A DNA stretch of 64,000 bases from Symbiodinium natans. Taxonomy: Eukaryota; Sar; Dinophyceae; Suessiales; Symbiodiniaceae. The DNA lies in NCBI GenBank assembly GCA_905221605.1, contig CAJNDS010002462.1:186001-250000 (forward strand). The letters run 5' to 3'. Position 1 is the first letter of the stretch. Each line of letters opens with the position of its first letter. This document shows, in pieces, positions 28,701 through 38,830 of this stretch. The position numbers and the translations under genes were made by a program. The notes beneath the pieces were generated by a model. That model was not told the origin of the DNA and ran no database searches. It worked only from the letters and a program-made list of their open reading frames with translations.

Positions 28701-31700
28701 AATCGGGCCGTTCTGGCGCTAAGTACAACAGTATACCTACACCTTTCCTGTACGTGTGATGATCCGCTTCCGACAGCGGGTCCATTCCTCCTTTCTTCGC
28801 TTGCATTGCCCTTCCATTGTCCGCTGGGCATGGCAGTTTCTTTGGATACGAATTTTCCAACTCCAACACTTCGATCAATCCTTCGATGTACTTGGAATTC
28901 ATCGTGATCTCAACGTCTCCATCGTTCACTGCGCTGAATCCTCTCTTCAGAAAACTCATTGAACCTTCTTGTTCTCGCAACGGTCCTTCGACCTTGATCT
29001 TCAACTTCTTCTTTCTCAAGAACTCGATCAATCCTTGGAACTCTGTCTCTGTCGCGTACAGTTCCATGTCATCCACGTGCGATAACACAACCATTCCAGC
29101 TTTTCCTTTTTCTTGTCTCCTGTAAAACAAAGCTGGTAGTCCTTCGTCGGACTTGAGTCCATACTCTTCGAGGTATCCTTTCAGCTTGTTGAACCATGCG
29201 CTTGATCCTATCCGTTGTCCTGGCAACGTGAATCCGAGTTCATAGTACTTTCCATCGACTTCGACGACTGTTGGTTCTTCTTGCTCCACCATCAAGTAGG
29301 CATCTCCTACATCGATACTTCCAAGGATGTGGTCATTCGACGACACAAACATTGCTGAGAGTAGCTTCACTGTGCTCGCAACTCCCGTTGGGGAAAATAA
29401 CGATGCGATGTCCGTTGACCCCAACCATTTGAACTCACGGGCAACTAACCGGCCACGCCGTTGCCATTCACTGTCTCGATGCCTCCAATCGTAGACAACT
29501 TTGGTTGAAAGGTACTTGTAGTTGCTCACACTTGTGCCTTCAGGCAGCTCTTTCAAGACTTTCATCTCTGTGAGTCGGCTTATCTCGTGCTCTCTTGACA
29601 CAATGTCGACCTTCGTCAGCTCATCTTCGTCCAACTTCGGAGGTCCATCTTCGAACTTGTTTGACCACCTTGGCATGCTTTCCTCGAACTCTTCGTCTTC
29701 TCCGAGCTCTGAACTTCTTTCCTCTTCAGGCTCTTTAAACTCGACTTCGAGTCCGTCAAACTCTTCCAACTCTACCTCTTCGTCGTCATGGTACTTCGGC
29801 AAATCCTTCCTGAGAAATGACGCAACTTCTTGCACACTTCTTGTGGCCATTATCCTTCTCACCGTTCCTGAGGGTTCTCCTCTTTGGATCTTCTCAGGTC
29901 TTTCTTCAACTTGTCCGCTTCCTTCGTCGACTCTCGGCCTTGTGGCTTCAGGTTCTTCTGAGGCTGCTCCTTCGAGCTCTCTTTTGCTCGTGCCTTCCGG
30001 CTCTTCTTCCTCGGCTTCACCCGAGGTCATACTTGCTTCATCCCTTTTCCTTGCCGCTGCTCCTTTCCTGCTACTTGCTTCAGAACTTCTTTGGCCTTCG
30101 CCGGGATCTTCGTCATTGTCATCATCATCACTTGTCGGTGGATCAGACGCCATTGCATCACTTGGTCTTTCCGATGCTGTTGGGCTATACTGTGGTGTCT
30201 CCAGACCAACTGCTGGAGTTCTCGGGACTTGTACGGGCGGTCCTTCGATCGGCGCCACTTCAATTCCACTTGATGGCGGCAGCCTCTTCGGCTGCTTCGA
30301 CCGTCCTGTCAACTGCTCTTGACTATAGTTCCACGGCGTTCCGCATGCATTTGCTAATGTTTCCACTTCAAACGTTGGCGAACATTGTCTCATTGTCCGA
30401 CTTTTGATGATTCCACTTCTGGTGCTCACCAGATTCATGTTCGAAACCATATCTTTTCCAACGAAGATTCCTTTCTTCCATGCTTCACCTTTCTCTTTTG
30501 TCTTCGGTAGTGGTTTCGCCACAACCACACTACCCCATGGGACCAACGTTCCTTTGTACTCACGGTCAAATACCAACTCGAACGGGGTTTTCCCCTGTTG
30601 TACAACAAACCTGTTCAGTAGGAATGCTGCATGTCTCGGTGCCCATGGATACAGTGTACTTTCGCTCGTGATCTTTACCTTCGCTTCTTTCTCCACTCCA
30701 TACACCAACGTCTTAGATAGGTTCCTCACTGTTTGTACCCATCTTTCAACTTGCGCTCCTTGGTGCGTGTCTGGTGCAACATCTTGGATCTCTGTCTCAA
30801 GCTTCTGCATTTTCCTTATCGTCTGCACCTTCTTTCTCAAAGCAATCATCGCTGGTTCGGTGTCTGTCCTCAGGATTACTTTCGGCTGCATTAGCATCAA
30901 CACTCTGCAAACTTCTTCCACCAGATAGTTTGTCACCTCCTTACTCTGCACTGGAATTGCGTGGACAAACTTTGTCTCTTGGTCCACCATGACCAAACTT
31001 ATGCACAATGCATCTTTCACATCCTTTGCATCTTCTTCGTTCCTCGTTCCGGTGAACTTGAAATCCATGCTTACCAACGACGCTTCATACTTCTTCTCTG
31101 TTATCTTGAAATCATCTTCTCTACTTCTTGTTGCCGAACAACTTTCACACCAGTCTGCCTTCGGTAAGTGTGTCAGCTCGTGTCTCTTTCTTTCTTCATC
31201 GCTCGGCGCTTCCGGTCGTTTCTCTCCATCTGGCTCTCTTGAGAACTCAACCTCTAGTCCTTTCGAGATTTCGACTAGTTCCTTCATCTTGTTTGACGCT
31301 ACAGCTTCTTTCAGTCTCTGCCAAATTTGAGCTTTACTTCCTGTCTTTCCTATCTTGAGGAACTCGCAAGCATTTCTCAACTGCTTTATCGTACTTGCTG
31401 GTGTAAGCTCGATTCCTCCGATCTTCATTTTCTCTTCCATTGCTTCTCCAAGTTTCGGAAGTTGTTCTTCAACCTTCTTTCGCTCACTCTCATCGTTCTC
31501 TTCTTGCATATGCGGTCCTGGTGCGAACCCAGAACTTGGCGCTTGTTCCAATTCTTCGATTCCTTTTTCAATCTCTCGCTGCAACTCCTTTTCTGATCTT
31601 CCTTTCCATAAGTCGTCCTGCTCTTGTGGTTCCATTTCCACATCACGCTTTTCTTCTGGTTCCTTTCTCTTGTACGGACTACTGTACTCTCCGTAATCTT

Positions 31701-34344
31701 CAACACTTCTCGGAAATCTTTCCATGATCGTGATGACCACTGCTTTCTCGATCTCTGGTACTATGACCGTTGTGCCTTTGTCTCTCCACTCCTCGGCACA
31801 CTCATGAAATTCCATTTCTTCCCAGACTATTTGTTCTTCTTCGTATCGCGTTCTCAGTGTGGTTCTGAAATTGAACACCCTTCCTTCGTCTCGTCCAAGG
31901 CTGTACGTCGTGTTCACGTCCCAGTCGATTCTCACTGGCCGTCCGTCAGTGAGATAAAACCAACCTTCTTCGTACTTGCCATTCTCTATGTCATCTTTCA
32001 GTTCCTTTGTCAGAGTAAGTTTCCTGATTGAGATTGGAACATCGTCTCGTCCATTTTCCATTACCGCTCGGTAGATCCTAAGGTCCGTCACCGTTGAGTT
32101 CCTTGAAAACCTTATCGGGACATATGATACCGACGTTCCATTCCTCCTCTTCACTAGCTTTGTCAGGAAAGCGCTGTATGCATCCTGGGGCTCGATGCCC
32201 CATCCGACTTTGTACAGCTTCCCCACTGCGAACAGCGGTTGGGTCACTTGACCAAACACGGCGGTGTCCTTGACCTTAATCACCTTTCCATCGGATCTTT
32301 GGAATTCGAACGTTATGTTGGTCCTCGCTTCAGTCGTTCTGATTGCGTTCCCTTGTGCATCCGTGATGACCATCTTCAGTGCTGGAAGTTCCACTTCTCC
32401 GAGGTCTTCGCTGTAGTAGCTTAACGGCAAGACATGGCAGTCTGCTCCACTGTCTAGGACAACTTCGATCAAGTCCTCATACCCTGGTAACCGAACCGTT
32501 CGTACTCGATCCTTACTTGCTTCTTGGACACTTGGACTTGGACTTGGATTCTCAATCGATTCCTGTCTGACTTCTGGTCGATCTTCTTCTTGGGCACTTG
32601 GACTTGGACTTGGACTTGGATTCTCAACCGATTCCTGTTTGACTTCTGGTCGATCTTCTTCATACCACATTTGGTACTCGTCCAACTCGTTCAGCTCTTC
32701 ATCTCCCTGGCTTATGTCGAACACTTGAACTTCTTTCACCTTCACCATTCTTGCGTGGGGCTTGTTCCCCCATTCTCGAAACATCTCGATCAGGTCTACG
32801 ACCTCCTCATCGTCTTCTTCCTCAACTTCTTCGATTCTTGTCATCGACCTTTCATTGACTCTTCTCACTTGTTCACTCCCTTTTGCAGCTCGTGCAACTC
32901 GCACTTGCGATTGCTCTTGACTTCGGTACTGGCTTGGCTGTGAACTGGTACTTGACTGTGATGGTGCATTCCACACACCACTTGGCCATTCTTGATCTTG
33001 GTTCCAATCTTCTTCGCCTTCACGTACTTGTCGCATCTTTCCTTTTGACTTTCCTCCTTTTCCGGAGTCCTTTCCTCCTTTTCCTGACGTCCAACATTCT
33101 GATGCGAAATGACCATACTTTCCGCATTTGTAGCATTCTACACCAGATCTTGATCCTTTTCCACCTGAACCTTTTCCTTGACTTCCGTAGCCACCACTCT
33201 CCACTTGCCTCACAAACCTTCCTCGTCCTTTGCCACGGCCTTTGCCGCGACCTCTTCCTCTTCCGCCTTTTCTATCTTTTCCTTTTCCTTTTCCTTTTCC
33301 TTTCTCAAACTTCCCCTTTCCTTTGTAGCTTCCTTTGTATCCTCCTTTTCCTTTGTCATGTTTTCCTTTTCCCTTCAGACGGTCGATCTCCATTGGGATC
33401 GGTCCTTGGTACTCCTTGGAGCTTGAACTTGTTCCTGGGGCCTGAACGCTCAACGATCCCAGGATGTTCTCAGCAGACCACGTTTGGTTGCTTCGTTCGT
33501 ACTGTAGCAGTTTCGTTCTCAAATCGTTGTAGCTTGTCTTCTCATTGATTCCTACCATGATGTGCTGCTTCAGATTCTGCGGGATGCCCTTCAGCAACGT
33601 TCCGATCTTCAGATTGTCATCGTACTTCGTTGTCGATAACTTCTCGTACTCATTGACCAGCTTCTCGAACGTAAGGACATAATCCATCAGGCTAGCTCCC
33701 TTTGCCATTGCAGGGAATCCTACCAAGGCTTGGGCCATTGCCAGACTTCTAGATCTTGAGGATGGCTCGAGCTCCATTGTGAGTCGCCTCCAGACTTCGA
33801 ATCCATCCATGTTGTCGATACTTCTTAGCACCTTCAACGGGCGATTCTTTAAGTAGCTGCTCAAGACGGAATACAGCTTCATTCCTCGTATCTTTCGTCC
33901 TTCGCTTGCTGCATAAAATCCATCGATGTCGTCCTCGATGTCCAACACATCCGTTGATGCTTCAGCTTTCTTCAGGTCTGCCAAGAACTCATAGTCCATG
34001 AATGCTAGAAAGTTCTTAAAGGCGAAACTCCAGTCACTCCATTGAGAGACTTCTTCTTCCAATGTTGCCGGGTTGAACACTTCTGGCGGCTTCAAGATCT
34101 TTCCTCCGGTGTCGAACGGGACACCTGAGGGTTGCGCCCTTGGCGCTCCTTCACCTCCCACACTTCTCGGGGAGTTCCTCGCAGCTTGGGCAGCACCTTG
34201 GCTAGCTGCCTCAGTAAGCCTTTGCATTGCTTCTGTCAGCTGTTGTTGCTGAGTCGCTGTTTGGCTCGCAACTCTTCCTAGAGCTTCGGTGGCCTGGCCA
34301 ATGCCAGCCAACATTGCTTCAAAGTTTCTTTGTTGTTCCGCCAT
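25738..34344 (-). CDS. Ty1/copia Gag-Pol polyprotein, 2868 aa, with long C-terminal extension
   Basis: One uninterrupted frame from ATG at 34344. Gag with a UBN2-like capsid region lies at ~80-300, a Gly/Lys/Arg-rich stretch at ~320-390, and a CCHC knuckle CYKCGKYGHFASEC at ~400. Protease has VVLDSGADCHVLP (~630). Integrase has HELTHLPKADWCESC (~1055), the catalytic Asp in SMDFKFTG (~1094), Asp in RTDTEPA (~1162) and Glu in HQGAQVERW (~1200). RT has SIDVGDAYL (~1678) and HVDDMELYA (~1755; His replaces the usual Tyr of YVDD). RNase H has SDWAADRES, LSSCEAE and YSDSSSSRQL and ends near 2090 (NPADLGTKSL). The next ~780 residues are unusual: a membrane segment VMCIMIGCVTCMVCCTVYPA (~2169-2190), long Lys/Glu coiled-coil-like stretches, EEVKDQ repeats, and Cys/His clusters CFFCKGSHRAIKC and CKWC near residue 2700. 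The usual copia length is 1300-1800 aa. Confidence 0.88.
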   Translation of the reverse strand: MAEQQRNFEAMLAGIGQATEALGRVASQTATQQQQLTEAMQRLTEAASQGAAQAARNSPRSVGGEGAPRAQPSGVPFDTGGKILKPPEVFNPATLEEEVSQWSDWSFAFKNFLAFMDYEFLADLKKAEASTDVLDIEDDIDGFYAASEGRKIRGMKLYSVLSSYLKNRPLKVLRSIDNMDGFEVWRRLTMELEPSSRSRSLAMAQALVGFPAMAKGASLMDYVLTFEKLVNEYEKLSTTKYDDNLKIGTLLKGIPQNLKQHIMVGINEKTSYNDLRTKLLQYERSNQTWSAENILGSLSVQAPGTSSSSKEYQGPIPMEIDRLKGKGKHDKGKGGYKGSYKGKGKFEKGKGKGKGKDRKGGRGRGRGKGRGKGRGRFVRQVESGGYGSQGKGSGGKGSRSGVECYKCGKYGHFASECWTSGKGGKDSGKGGKSKGKMRQVREGEEDWNQDQEWPSGVWNAPSQSSTSSQPSQYRSQEQSQVRVARAAKGSEQVRRVNERSMTRIEEVEEEDDEEVVDLIEMFREWGNKPHARMVKVKEVQVFDISQGDEELNELDEYQMWYEEDRPEVKQESVENPSPSPSPSAQEEDRPEVRQESIENPSPSPSVQEASKDRVRTVRLPGYEDLIEVVLDSGADCHVLPLSYYSEDLGEVELPALKMVITDAQGNAIRTTEARTNITFEFQRSDGKVIKVKDTAVFGQVTQPLFAVGKLYKVGWGIEPQDAYSAFLTKLVKRRNGTSVSYVPIRFSRNSTVTDLRIYRAVMENGRDDVPISIRKLTLTKELKDDIENGKYEEGWFYLTDGRPVRIDWDVNTTYSLGRDEGRVFNFRTTLRTRYEEEQIVWEEMEFHECAEEWRDKGTTVIVPEIEKAVVITIMERFPRSVEDYGEYSSPYKRKEPEEKRDVEMEPQEQDDLWKGRSEKELQREIEKGIEELEQAPSSGFAPGPHMQEENDESERKKVEEQLPKLGEAMEEKMKIGGIELTPASTIKQLRNACEFLKIGKTGSKAQIWQRLKEAVASNKMKELVEISKGLEVEFSREPDGEKRPEAPSDEERKRHELTHLPKADWCESCSATRSREDDFKITEKKYEASLVSMDFKFTGTRNEEDAKDVKDALCISLVMVDQETKFVHAIPVQSKEVTNYLVEEVCRVLMLMQPKVILRTDTEPAMIALRKKVQTIRKMQKLETEIQDVAPDTHQGAQVERWVQTVRNLSKTLVYGVEKEAKVKITSESTLYPWAPRHAAFLLNRFVVQQGKTPFELVFDREYKGTLVPWGSVVVAKPLPKTKEKGEAWKKGIFVGKDMVSNMNLVSTRSGIIKSRTMRQCSPTFEVETLANACGTPWNYSQEQLTGRSKQPKRLPPSSGIEVAPIEGPPVQVPRTPAVGLETPQYSPTASERPSDAMASDPPTSDDDDNDEDPGEGQRSSEASSRKGAAARKRDEASMTSGEAEEEEPEGTSKRELEGAASEEPEATRPRVDEGSGQVEERPEKIQRGEPSGTVRRIMATRSVQEVASFLRKDLPKYHDDEEVELEEFDGLEVEFKEPEEERSSELGEDEEFEESMPRWSNKFEDGPPKLDEDELTKVDIVSREHEISRLTEMKVLKELPEGTSVSNYKYLSTKVVYDWRHRDSEWQRRGRLVAREFKWLGSTDIASLFSPTGVASTVKLLSAMFVSSNDHILGSIDVGDAYLMVEQEEPTVVEVDGKYYELGFTLPGQRIGSSAWFNKLKGYLEEYGLKSDEGLPALFYRRQEKGKAGMVVLSHVDDMELYATETEFQGLIEFLRKKKLKIKVEGPLREQEGSMSFLKRGFSAVNDGDVEITMNSKYIEGLIEVLELENSYPKKLPCPADNGRAMQAKKGGMDPLSEADHHTYRKGVGILLYLAPERPDLMYVLKKLSTKLAAPVEADMELLRHAAKYLKGTPDVSLIHKKSYPGRSFIEERNERKDEEVERNVYEQESLLEIVTDSDWAADRESRQSVSCGAIMLNGNLIHFQSKRQKSIALSSCEAETIAATSILSEGVFLKALLTRILGKEPKMVMYSDSSSSRQLIARKGLGKARHLDVDLLWIQSIPRLIIKAIKGKDNPADLGTKSLSKDKIRKYMTSLGYVGEFVDQEEVERNVQVRRMNGNGRSGNGRRMNDERLAKIIQAVTMAVLIGMGEAKKAKEEDQGPGIVMCIMIGCVTCMVCCTVYPAAVFLLKRVGKEEKKKGRRTMEEEKTHEQMMEEKVEELKEMKTGAEERRKKLLENAPKEEEQAEEPKEEAKEELKEEKKEKKEKKKEKDSSCSDSASESSSSESSSSDEKKEKKEEKDQKEDKDQEKVKNQEEVKNQEEVKNQEEVKDQEEVKDQEEVKDQEEVKDQEEVKDQEEAPEKEGKKEEEAEKADDDERYVLLAKEGLWPTILSSMQLDEKGAKMLEETGIDGDALRSEATQRMFQEFKETMESPVVKIPTGYGTRVQQWLAALKGQEEDEKDSDELMYEDVANAEKEAEDAERAYGEKYREVEKMMEECKSLKSTMQKKKEAEGHLAEYNEFKHSRRMLSVVRMLVETSEEVMKCLVEASPDYGRIFEERPRVSLLERMRKRKLAEGASEAESMAAGSERQVKTKAMPKPLKMRKEMAEVVQVDDAIEEKKYEGEGKEKKREEDLSQVNPRWLLKSSERSTRSEKETGTRQPGCFFCKGSHRAIKCQVMLDLAKEITGKVPSLDWREKEKRGLWCKWCWYTTKNPSEHTGWGSHTHQRCWYQKQGQEVEAKVKAEKEKAGAKEVNDEVQKMVDMSERPAEPKGLPPNPQWGLETLKKRKEPETPGPTVEEVQTSDEEAKKKQAKENIKKIKREERRKEREERKKAKKEEKKAKKEERKKAKGSEAKEPTAEIDKEDL
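27266..27450 (-). repeat. 18-bp coding tandem repeat (EEVKDQ/EEVKNQ)
   Basis: About nine to ten copies of an 18-bp unit (plus strand CTGGTCCTTGACTTCTTC) inside the copia extension, encoding six-residue acidic repeats. Neighbouring units differ by single bases (GGTCC or GGTTC), consistent with slippage. Confidence 0.9.
32518..32660 (-). repeat. ~66-72 bp coding tandem duplication in copia Gag-protease linker
   Basis: Two copies encode EEDRPEVKQESVENPSPSPS-like segments just N-terminal to the protease. Both keep the reading frame. Confidence 0.85.
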
Positions 34345-34421
34345 TGTTCTGACGATCTAGGCAAGTCGTCCAGACTCAAGGCTCCTTCTTCTTCACCTTC
34401 TTTTTCTCTACTGATCCAACA

Positions 34422-34596
34422 GGGCGTAGTTAATGAACCTTAACTCCTGTTTCCTTCAGCTTCAGCAAGGCGTAGTTAATGAACCTTAACTCTTGCTGTG
34501 TTCTTGACTTCTTTCCAAATTTCCTCCGGTGATAACGCCCACCGGAAAACGAACTTCTACCTTCGCAGGGCGTAGTTGAGAAACCTTAACTCCTGC
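34422..34596 (-). promoter_or_regulatory. Three copies of a 25-bp motif in the copia leader
   Basis: The plus-strand word GGCGTAGTTAATGAACCTTA followed by ACTC occurs at 34422-34449, 34467-34496 and (with two changes) 34565-34596. Each contains short arms GTTAA/TTAAC able to pair. Repeated sites in a retroelement leader often serve transcription or RNA packaging; which one is not decidable here. Confidence 0.5.
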
Positions 34597-34829
34597 TTTC
34601 CTTTTCTTTCTTCCAGCTCGCTAGCTGGCTGCCAGCCCTCTGGCTGGGCTTACCTTCTTTCCCTGGATCTGCTTCTTCAGCTGCTGGCCGTTGCCAACAG
34701 CTCCGCTACCATAAAAGTTTAAAGGCTACTCTTAACCTTTCCTAGAACACAAGTTCTCCTCGCACTTTTCTCTACTCACGGCGCTCCACGAGGGGCGGTG
34801 CTTGAGCCTATATACAGTCGGGCATGAAA

Positions 34830-35612
34830 AGTGAAATGTTTGTTAAAATTGCTGACGGTTTACCAACCAGGTGGAGCAAACGAGCGCAGCACAATGTTGA
34901 ACTTCTTGGTGCAACCATCTTCGGCTACCTCGATATCAGAGGCCATAAAGGGAGTGCGTCAATGGGCGCAATGGCGTTCCCGATTAAGGGAGTTGCGAGC
35001 GACCGAGCCGGACGCTACCCTGCTTATCAAGGGATTGGATGCTTTATCATCCGCGTTGCTGGCAAAACACCCTACGGTTCATTTCAGAGTGGCATCCTTT
35101 CGGGAGAAATTGGGGGTGGACTACTCGCCGACCTCTGAGACTGCGACACAACTAGCTGAAATGTTACAGGCAGAGTTTGAGCTGCTATTGCATAGCGCTG
35201 GTGATCAAGAGGTGAAGCAGGACTCGGACGCCAAGAAAAGGGCTAAACAAGGCCCAAAAGGGAACTGGTGACGAGACAGAGGAGGGTGACAAAGGCAAAG
35301 GGAAAGGAAAAAGGTACAGCAATGATGGTGAACGTCCATTCTGTTGGGTATATGGAAAGACAGAAGCAGGCTGCAAGCTTGGGTCACGCTGCAAGTTTCG
35401 CCACGACAAGGACTCCCTGGAGCGCGGAAGATGTTTCGAATGTGGGGCCGTTGGCCATTTACAGCCGCAGTGTCCATACAAAGATGGTGCGAGTCCCAAT
35501 GCGGACCCAAATTCCGAAAGGAATAAATTTAAAGGGAATCCAAAAGGGGGAAAAGGCGGCAAAGGTGCAAAATGGAGTAATGCCAAAAAGGCAGAAGTGG
35601 CTGATGGAAACC
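34830..35612 (+). pseudogene. Copia Gag fragment (relic 3) with CCCH and CCHC fingers
   Basis: The plus-strand frame 34831-35271 starts inside Gag at LLKLLTVYQPGGANERS and continues to AEFELLLHSAGDQEVK. One frameshift near 35270 moves to the frame DETEEGDKGKGKGKRYS. That frame holds C-x8-C-x5-C-x3-H (CWVYGKTEAGCKLGSRCKFR then H) and a knuckle CFECGAVGHLQPQC (~35430-35500), followed by a Gly/Lys-rich tail. The 5' part is missing at the edge of the giant copia. The 3' part runs straight into the first degenerate unit of the satellite array. The gene is dead (truncated at both ends, frameshifted). Confidence 0.8.
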
Positions 35613-35999
35613 TGAAAAAACGCGGCATTTCTGCTCTTTGGCGCTTGGCCACAACCGAGCCAGTAAATAATCTTGTCGCAGTTTCCACACTGTCTGGAAA
35701 CTGGCAAGTTTTTCGGAAACTCGGCCTAGTCACTGCTGACCAAATAAATTGAAACTTGAAAAACGCGGCATTTCTGCTCTTGGTGGCCACAACCGAGCAA
35801 GCGGATAGCTTCGGCTTGCTGCGAAACAGCTCCGACATTCTTCCAGCCATTGCAGCAACAGCTCTAGTTGCTGCTGACCAAAGTCAACTTCCCGCGTGCA
35901 AGAGCCGTATGTGAGGAATTTGTTTCAAAATCCAGTTGCAAAATCGCTGTTAAGGGGGAATTGCAGTTTGTCCGCGCTTTCCCCCTTTAACCCCCCCCG

Positions 36000-36990
36000 C
36001 AGGCACAAAGCCTGGGCATGGAGTCCTGATCGAGCAGATCGCCAGGGTTAGGCGTGGGAGCAGGTGCTTCATCCACTGGGAAGGCTGAGAGGGCATGCCC
36101 GATGCCTTCTTGTGGCACATGTTCAGAGCGCGTCGGAGGCGGGCGATCTCCACCGATGTCCAGGTTCCCCGTGGAGAGGGACTGTGCTGTGGCTTCTGGC
36201 AGGGTGAAGGCGGCTACACACTCCACAACTGGGAAAGGGCCAGGCGAAGTCCGCGATGGTTTGGTAGCCCTGGTCGGACAGGGCAGAGCACAGCACAGCA
36301 GAGAGTTGACGCGGCATTCTTTGAGAAGGCAGAGGTGAAGGCGACTGACAAAGCAAGCGTGAGGGCACCCGCTTTTTTCATGTCGGGCGTACGGCAGGCC
36401 TATGCGGAGGGCTAGGGCCAGGCAGCGTGTCCGCTTTCTCAGCCAAAGAAGATCCGTTGCATCCCCTAGCATTTCCGCCTCTCTGCCAAGCAGTACCAGG
36501 AGCATGGAGGCCAAAACAGCCAAGCCCATTGGCACAGAGGCACAAATCATTCTCGGCCTTCTTCGACGAACTCCGGAAGTGCTAGTCGAGCACATGCGCC
36601 TCGCCGGCTGGCTCGAACGCATCCAGACGGTGTTCAGGACGCGTGAGCCTGGGCGGCGCCGCACACCTGCAAAACCTAAAAGCCCTTGACAAGAAAGTCA
36701 GAGAGCTTTGCCTCCAGCAGTCCGACGCCCAGCTAGGCTCCGTGGCGGCACCTGAAAGGCTCTGCTAGTTGACACAGCAGTCTGATGAAGCCTTGCCATC
36801 GGCTCCTGCCCTGAGAACGCCTACTGCCAAGTTAACGTTGCGGCTGGATCCCGTTCCGCGACGCGGACGGCTTCGATGGCAAGGCATCGAGTTCCAAGGC
36901 ATCACGCTGTCCGGAACAGCTTTTGGACAAACTGTTGGGCACGGCTCTTGCCGCGCTTGCTGACTGTGTGCTTTGGCAGATGCAGTTTGC
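36000..36990. other. ~1-kb non-repeat island inside the array
   Basis: GC-rich sequence without satellite units, bounded by arm sequence (GTTAAGGGGGAATTGCAG before; GGGGCTTAAAGG repeats and AAAACCAGGAACC after). A 225-codon minus-strand frame and a 95-codon plus-strand frame overlap in places, and neither resembles a known family. Origin unknown. Confidence 0.4.
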
Positions 36991-38267
36991 AGGAGATCCT
37001 TTCAAGGGGGCTTTAAAAGGGGCTTAAAGGGGGCTTAAAGGAGGGGCTCAAGGGTTGAAAACCAGGAACCTCTGAGATTCCTTCGTTTTTGAATTGCGCG
37101 TAGAAAAATGCAGTTTTCCCTTAACAGCAATTTTGCAACTGGATTTTGAAACTATTTTGAAACTAATTTGAAACTACGGAAACAAATTTGAAACTTGAAA
37201 AACGGCATTTCTGCTTTTTGGTGGCCACAACCGAGCAAGAGGAGAGCTTCTAGCTTACTGCGAAAAAGCACATTTCCAACATGTTTCGAAAAGCCATTGC
37301 AGCAACAGCGCTCTTGCAAGGCAGCCACGCAGTCACAAGTCAGTAAATAATCTTGTTCCCAGTTTCCAGACTGTCTGGAAACTGGCAAGTTTTCGGAAAC
37401 TCTGGCCTCTAGTCACTGCTGACCAAAGTCAACTTCCCGCGTGCAAGAGCCGTATGTGACGGGCCAGCATGAAGACAGAAAGTCCGGAATATGGTTTTTT
37501 CAAGTTTCAAATTTGTTTCCATAGTTTCAATTAGTTTCCAATCAGTTTCAAAACTAGTTTCAAAATCCGAAACTGGCAAGTTGTCGGAAACTCTCACTGC
37601 TGACCAAAGTCAACTTTCCGCGTGCAAGAGCCGTATGTGAGGGGCCAGCTTGGAGGCAGAAAGTCCGGAATATGGTATTTTTCAAGTTTCAAATTTGTTT
37701 CCATAGTTTCAAATTAGTTTCCAATCAGTTTCAAATTAGTAAAAATCCAGTTGCAAAATGGCAATTGAGGGGGAATTGCAGTTTTTGTCCGCGCTTTTTG
37801 AAAACCAGGAACCTCTGAGATTCCTTCATTTTTTATTGCGCGTAGCAAAATGCAGTTTCCCTGTAACAGCTGGATAATAAAACTGTTTTGAAACTGCGGA
37901 AACAAATTTTGAAACTTGAAAAACGCGCATTTCTGCTCTTTGGTGGCTACAACCGAGCAAGAGGAGAGCTTTGCCACGCAGTCACAAGTCAGTAAATAAT
38001 CTTGTCCCCAGTTTCCAGACTGTCTTGGAAACTGGTAAGTTTTCGGAAACTCTAGTCAACCAAAGTCAACTTCCCGCGTGCGAGAGCTGTATGTGAGGGG
38101 CCAGCATGGAGGCAGAAAGTCCGGAATATGGTTTTTTTCCAGTTTCAAATTTGTTTCCACAGTTTCAAAGTTTCCAATCAGTTTCAAATAGTTTCAAAAT
38201 CCAGTTGCAAAAATCGCTGTTAAGGGGGAATTGCAGTTTATTGTCCGCACTTTTTGAAAAACCAGGA

Positions 38268-38830
38268 ACCACCACACGGCACAAAAAAAGACACCAACAC
38301 AGCAACCAAAATGAAGGCAGAAAAAGCACCCCACAGCAACCCAACAGCAACAACAAAAAACGGAAAGGTCCACATGGCGACAAACAATAAGCACAAAAAC
38401 AACAAAAGAAAGAGCATTACAGCAACCAAAAAACATGAAGAAACAGAAAGAGCATGTACATTGACCAAAAAATATGAAGGAACAGAAAGATTATGCACAG
38501 TGACAAAAAATGTGAAGGAAAGAGCACAGCGACCAAAAAATGAAAGAACAGAAACAGCAATGAAAAAATCACAAAAAAACATGAAGGAACAGAAAGGTTA
38601 TGCATGCGACCAAAAGCATGAAAACAGAAGGGCATGCAGCGACCACACATGAAACAGAAAGGGCATGCACAGCAACCAAGGCCCATGCATAGCAAACAAA
38701 AAAATCTAGAAAACCAAAGCACATGCATAGGGTGTGCACAGTTACCAAAAAAAGAAGAAACACCAAAAAAACATGAACGAACAGAAAAGAGCTTTGCAGA
38801 AAGAAGGCCACAGCAACCAAAAATATTTTG
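38268..38830. repeat. A-rich minisatellite inserted in a satellite unit
   Basis: About 560 bp of degenerate 35-48 bp units built from GCACAGCAACCAAAAAACATG and GAAGGAACAGAAAG. It replaces the spacer between AAAACCAGGAACC and GAGATTTCTTCATTTTTTG. There is strong strand asymmetry, with the plus strand almost lacking T. Confidence 0.85.

Larger units (their letters stand above)
25738..34823 (-). mobile_element. Giant Ty1/copia retrotransposon
   Basis: A minus-strand element made of one 8.6-kb ORF plus a ~480-bp leader (34345-34823). Its outer edge abuts a plus-strand Gag fragment of another copia, which suggests it inserted there. The 3' side is cut: only about 27 bp separate the stop from the DIRS-like element, so no 3' LTR is visible and the LTRs cannot be defined. 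Confidence 0.8.

Noticed and set aside
34345-34823. Defined 5' LTR of the giant copia
   Set aside because: No matching copy at the 3' side because the DIRS-like element begins about 27 bp after the stop; the boundary cannot be proved.
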